A stretch of DNA of 64,000 bases from Thiopseudomonas acetoxidans (lineage in GTDB: Bacteria > Pseudomonadota > Gammaproteobacteria > Pseudomonadales > Pseudomonadaceae), in assembly GCF_030362935.1 (NCBI RefSeq), contig NZ_JAUCDY010000006.1, positions 62,001 through 126,000 of the forward strand. Direction: 5' to 3'. A program made the position numbers and the translations under genes. The notes below the pieces were generated by a model that saw only the letters and a list, made by a program, of their open reading frames with translations, searched no databases and was not told the DNA's origin. How positions within the stretch are numbered: position 1 is the stretch's first letter; the number at the start of each line of letters is the position of its first letter. Shown one piece after another: positions 62,739 to 64,000 of the stretch.

Positions 62739-62877
62739 GGAGCCTCTGAATAACGTTACCGAGGACGCTAACACAAGGCAAAAACGTACGAAAAAGCGCA
62801 GTTTACATGTGTAAATGAGCATTTTGAGTACGTTTTTAACGCAATGGTAGCTACGCAGGTAGTTATTCAGAGGCTTC
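62739..62877. mobile_element. MITE-like element with 13-bp perfect terminal inverted repeats
   Basis: A 139-bp imperfect palindrome without coding potential. The 13-bp arms gcctctgaataac (62742-62754) and gttattcagaggc (62862-62874) are perfect and extend outward to G[G/A]AG. Inner pairs include aaaaacgtac/gtacgttttt and a central tttaca-tg-tgtaaa. TTAG lies on both sides (62735-62738 and 62878-62881) and could be a target duplication. IS5-type elements commonly show short TA-rich duplications; the assignment to that family is an inference. Confidence 0.7.
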
Positions 62878-62918
62878 TTAGCTTATTTAAGGAGCGTTTT
62901 TATAACGCCTAGAACAGT

Positions 62919-62957
62919 CAAAAAAGCCACGCTTGCACACATGCGCGTGGCTTTTTT
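62919..62957 (+). terminator. Intrinsic terminator before pdxB
   Basis: aaaaagccacgc (62921-62932) pairs with gcgtggcttttt (62945-62956), followed by T. It stops transcription from cheR and the MITE-like element before pdxB. Confidence 0.85.
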
Positions 62958-62990
62958 ATTGTGTTCGCTAAAGGTAGTGGGGTGAACGGT

Positions 62991-64000
62991 ATGCAAATAG
63001 TTATAGATGAGAATATTCCAGAAGCACAGGTGTTTGCTCAGTTTGGTCGGGTAATTAAACGTGCAGGTCGTGCCATCAGTGCCGCCGATGTGCGTGCAGC
63101 AGATGCGTTGATCGTGCGCTCTATCACTCAGGTTAATCCGCAACTACTGCAAGGCAGTGCGGTTAAGTTTGTTGGTACCTGCACCATTGGTACGGACCAT
63201 CTAGATTTGGACTACTTGAGCAGTCAAAAAATAGCTTGGGCTAACGCGCCGGGCTGTAATGCTCAAGCCGTAGTGGAATACGTGTTGGCAGTTTTGCAGG
63301 TGTTAGCGCAACGCACTGGGGCGAAACTTGCCGAGCGTGTTTTCGGTATCGTGGGTGCGGGGCAGGTCGGACAACGCTTAGCCACTGTGTTACGTCAACT
63401 CGGCTATCAGGTAATGCTCTGTGACCCGCCGCGCCAGCAGCTAGAGACGTCATCGGCACAAGACTATGTTGATTTAGCAACTATTCTGGCGCGGTGTGAT
63501 GTGATTTCTGTGCACACACCCTTAGAGAGTTCCGGTAGCTGGCCCACTTACCATATGTTCTCTTCACAGCAATTAGCTGCTTTGCAGCAGGGCGCTTGGT
63601 TAATTAATGCAGCTCGGGGTGCGACGATAGATAATCGGTCATTGCTAACCTGCTTGCAACAGCGTACGGATTTGTCTGTGGTGCTGGATGTGTGGGAACC
63701 TGAACCTGTTTTTAATCCTGAGTTGGCGGCGTTATGCCAGTTGGCGACACCGCACATTGCTGGGTATAGCTTGGATGGCAAAATTCGCGGTACGCAGATG
63801 GTGTTTAATGCGTTTTGCCAGCACTTCGATGTGTCGCCTAGTGCCACGATAGAATATCCAGAACCTTTGCTGCAAACTGTTCAGTTGAACCCAACGGCCA
63901 GTGCGGAAAACCTGTTAAGCCTGCTAACAACAGTGTTGTACGATCCTAGAACCGATGATGCGGCAATGCGGATGTTGTTTAGGTTGTCGCCTGAGCAGCG
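62991..64000 (+). CDS. pdxB: PdxB, erythronate-4-phosphate dehydrogenase (cut by window edge)
   Basis: The first 336 codons of a roughly 380-aa D-2-hydroxyacid dehydrogenase of the deoxyxylulose-dependent pyridoxal phosphate pathway. MQIVIDENIPEAQVFAQFG at the start, GTCTIGTDHLDLDYL, the NAD motif FGIVGAGQVGQRLATVLR, INAARGATIDN (Arg), LDVWEPEP (Glu) and ATPHIAGYSLDGK (His) are all in order. GTGGGGTG lies just before the ATG. The missing C-terminal end is the PdxB-specific dimerisation domain. Confidence 0.95.
   Translation, partial: MQIVIDENIPEAQVFAQFGRVIKRAGRAISAADVRAADALIVRSITQVNPQLLQGSAVKFVGTCTIGTDHLDLDYLSSQKIAWANAPGCNAQAVVEYVLAVLQVLAQRTGAKLAERVFGIVGAGQVGQRLATVLRQLGYQVMLCDPPRQQLETSSAQDYVDLATILARCDVISVHTPLESSGSWPTYHMFSSQQLAALQQGAWLINAARGATIDNRSLLTCLQQRTDLSVVLDVWEPEPVFNPELAALCQLATPHIAGYSLDGKIRGTQMVFNAFCQHFDVSPSATIEYPEPLLQTVQLNPTASAENLLSLLTTVLYDPRTDDAAMRMLFRLSPEQ

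Noticed and set aside
62883..63143. An 86-codon reverse-strand frame over the terminator and pdxB start
   Set aside because: It spans an intrinsic terminator and the conserved start of pdxB.

Overview
The window is chromosomal core sequence from a gammaproteobacterium, most likely a Pseudomonadaceae member with only moderate G+C (close to 50% by eye, lower than typical Pseudomonas). The evidence is protein similarity (RNase E with an NDPR motif, HolB, Bcp and UPF0270 variants of the Pseudomonas type) and gene neighbourhoods known from Pseudomonas: rluC/rne, lnt-corC-ybeY-phoH, Nudix-carbonic anhydrase-DUF1289-purT, yceD to tatD, bepA-tusA-bcp-gcvR-dapA-bamC, dnaE-accA-tilS, pyrG-kdsA-eno-ftsB-ispD, and flgA-flgM-flgN-flgZ with cheV-cheR. 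These blocks are joined in an order I do not know from P. aeruginosa, so the chromosome is rearranged. No prophage, CRISPR array, integron or complete insertion sequence is visible.

Layout. 1-8.7 kb: truncated rluC diverging from rne with a 660-nt leader, then the reverse-strand block phoH-ybeY-corC-lnt and elbB. 8.7-14.7 kb: priA between two related palindromic repeats, then a GldA/F/G-like ABC system. 14.7-20.1 kb: L,D-transpeptidase, Nudix hydrolase, gamma carbonic anhydrase, DUF1289, purT, then convergent CorB-like and YpjD genes. 20.3-30.6 kb: the lipid block yceD-rpmF-plsX-fabD-fabG-acpP-fabF, continuing into pabC-mltG-tmk-holB, a PilZ gene and tatD. 30.5-38.3 kb: cmoA-cmoB, a BepA-like protease, tusA, bcp, gcvR, dapA, bamC and purC. 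38.4-49 kb: dnaE, accA, tilS, a UPF0270 gene and purL. 49-58.2 kb: an SLC13-type permease, pyrG-kdsA-eno-ftsB-ispD, an ABC exporter and tRNA-Ala/tRNA-Glu. 58.3-64 kb: flagellar and chemotaxis genes, a MITE-like element and the start of pdxB.

Functionally the window covers RNA decay and ribosome maturation, envelope lipids and lipoproteins, fatty-acid synthesis, replication, purine and pyrimidine synthesis, central metabolism, tRNA modification, and flagellar control.

The most surprising observation is in purL. Its length and its synthetase part look normal, but the glutaminase domain has lost two of its three catalytic residues: Asn1137 and Asn1262 replace the nucleophilic Cys and the catalytic His, and the second Cys of the GVCNGCQ motif is Ala. 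A second purine anomaly is purC, which next to bamC encodes the long (about 290 aa) yeast-like SAICAR synthetase instead of the short enteric/Pseudomonas form. Other points are a palindromic repeat pair flanking priA, a 139-bp MITE-like element flanked by TTAG, a terminator-like hairpin inside the rne leader, and a near-perfect FliA promoter in front of flgM.
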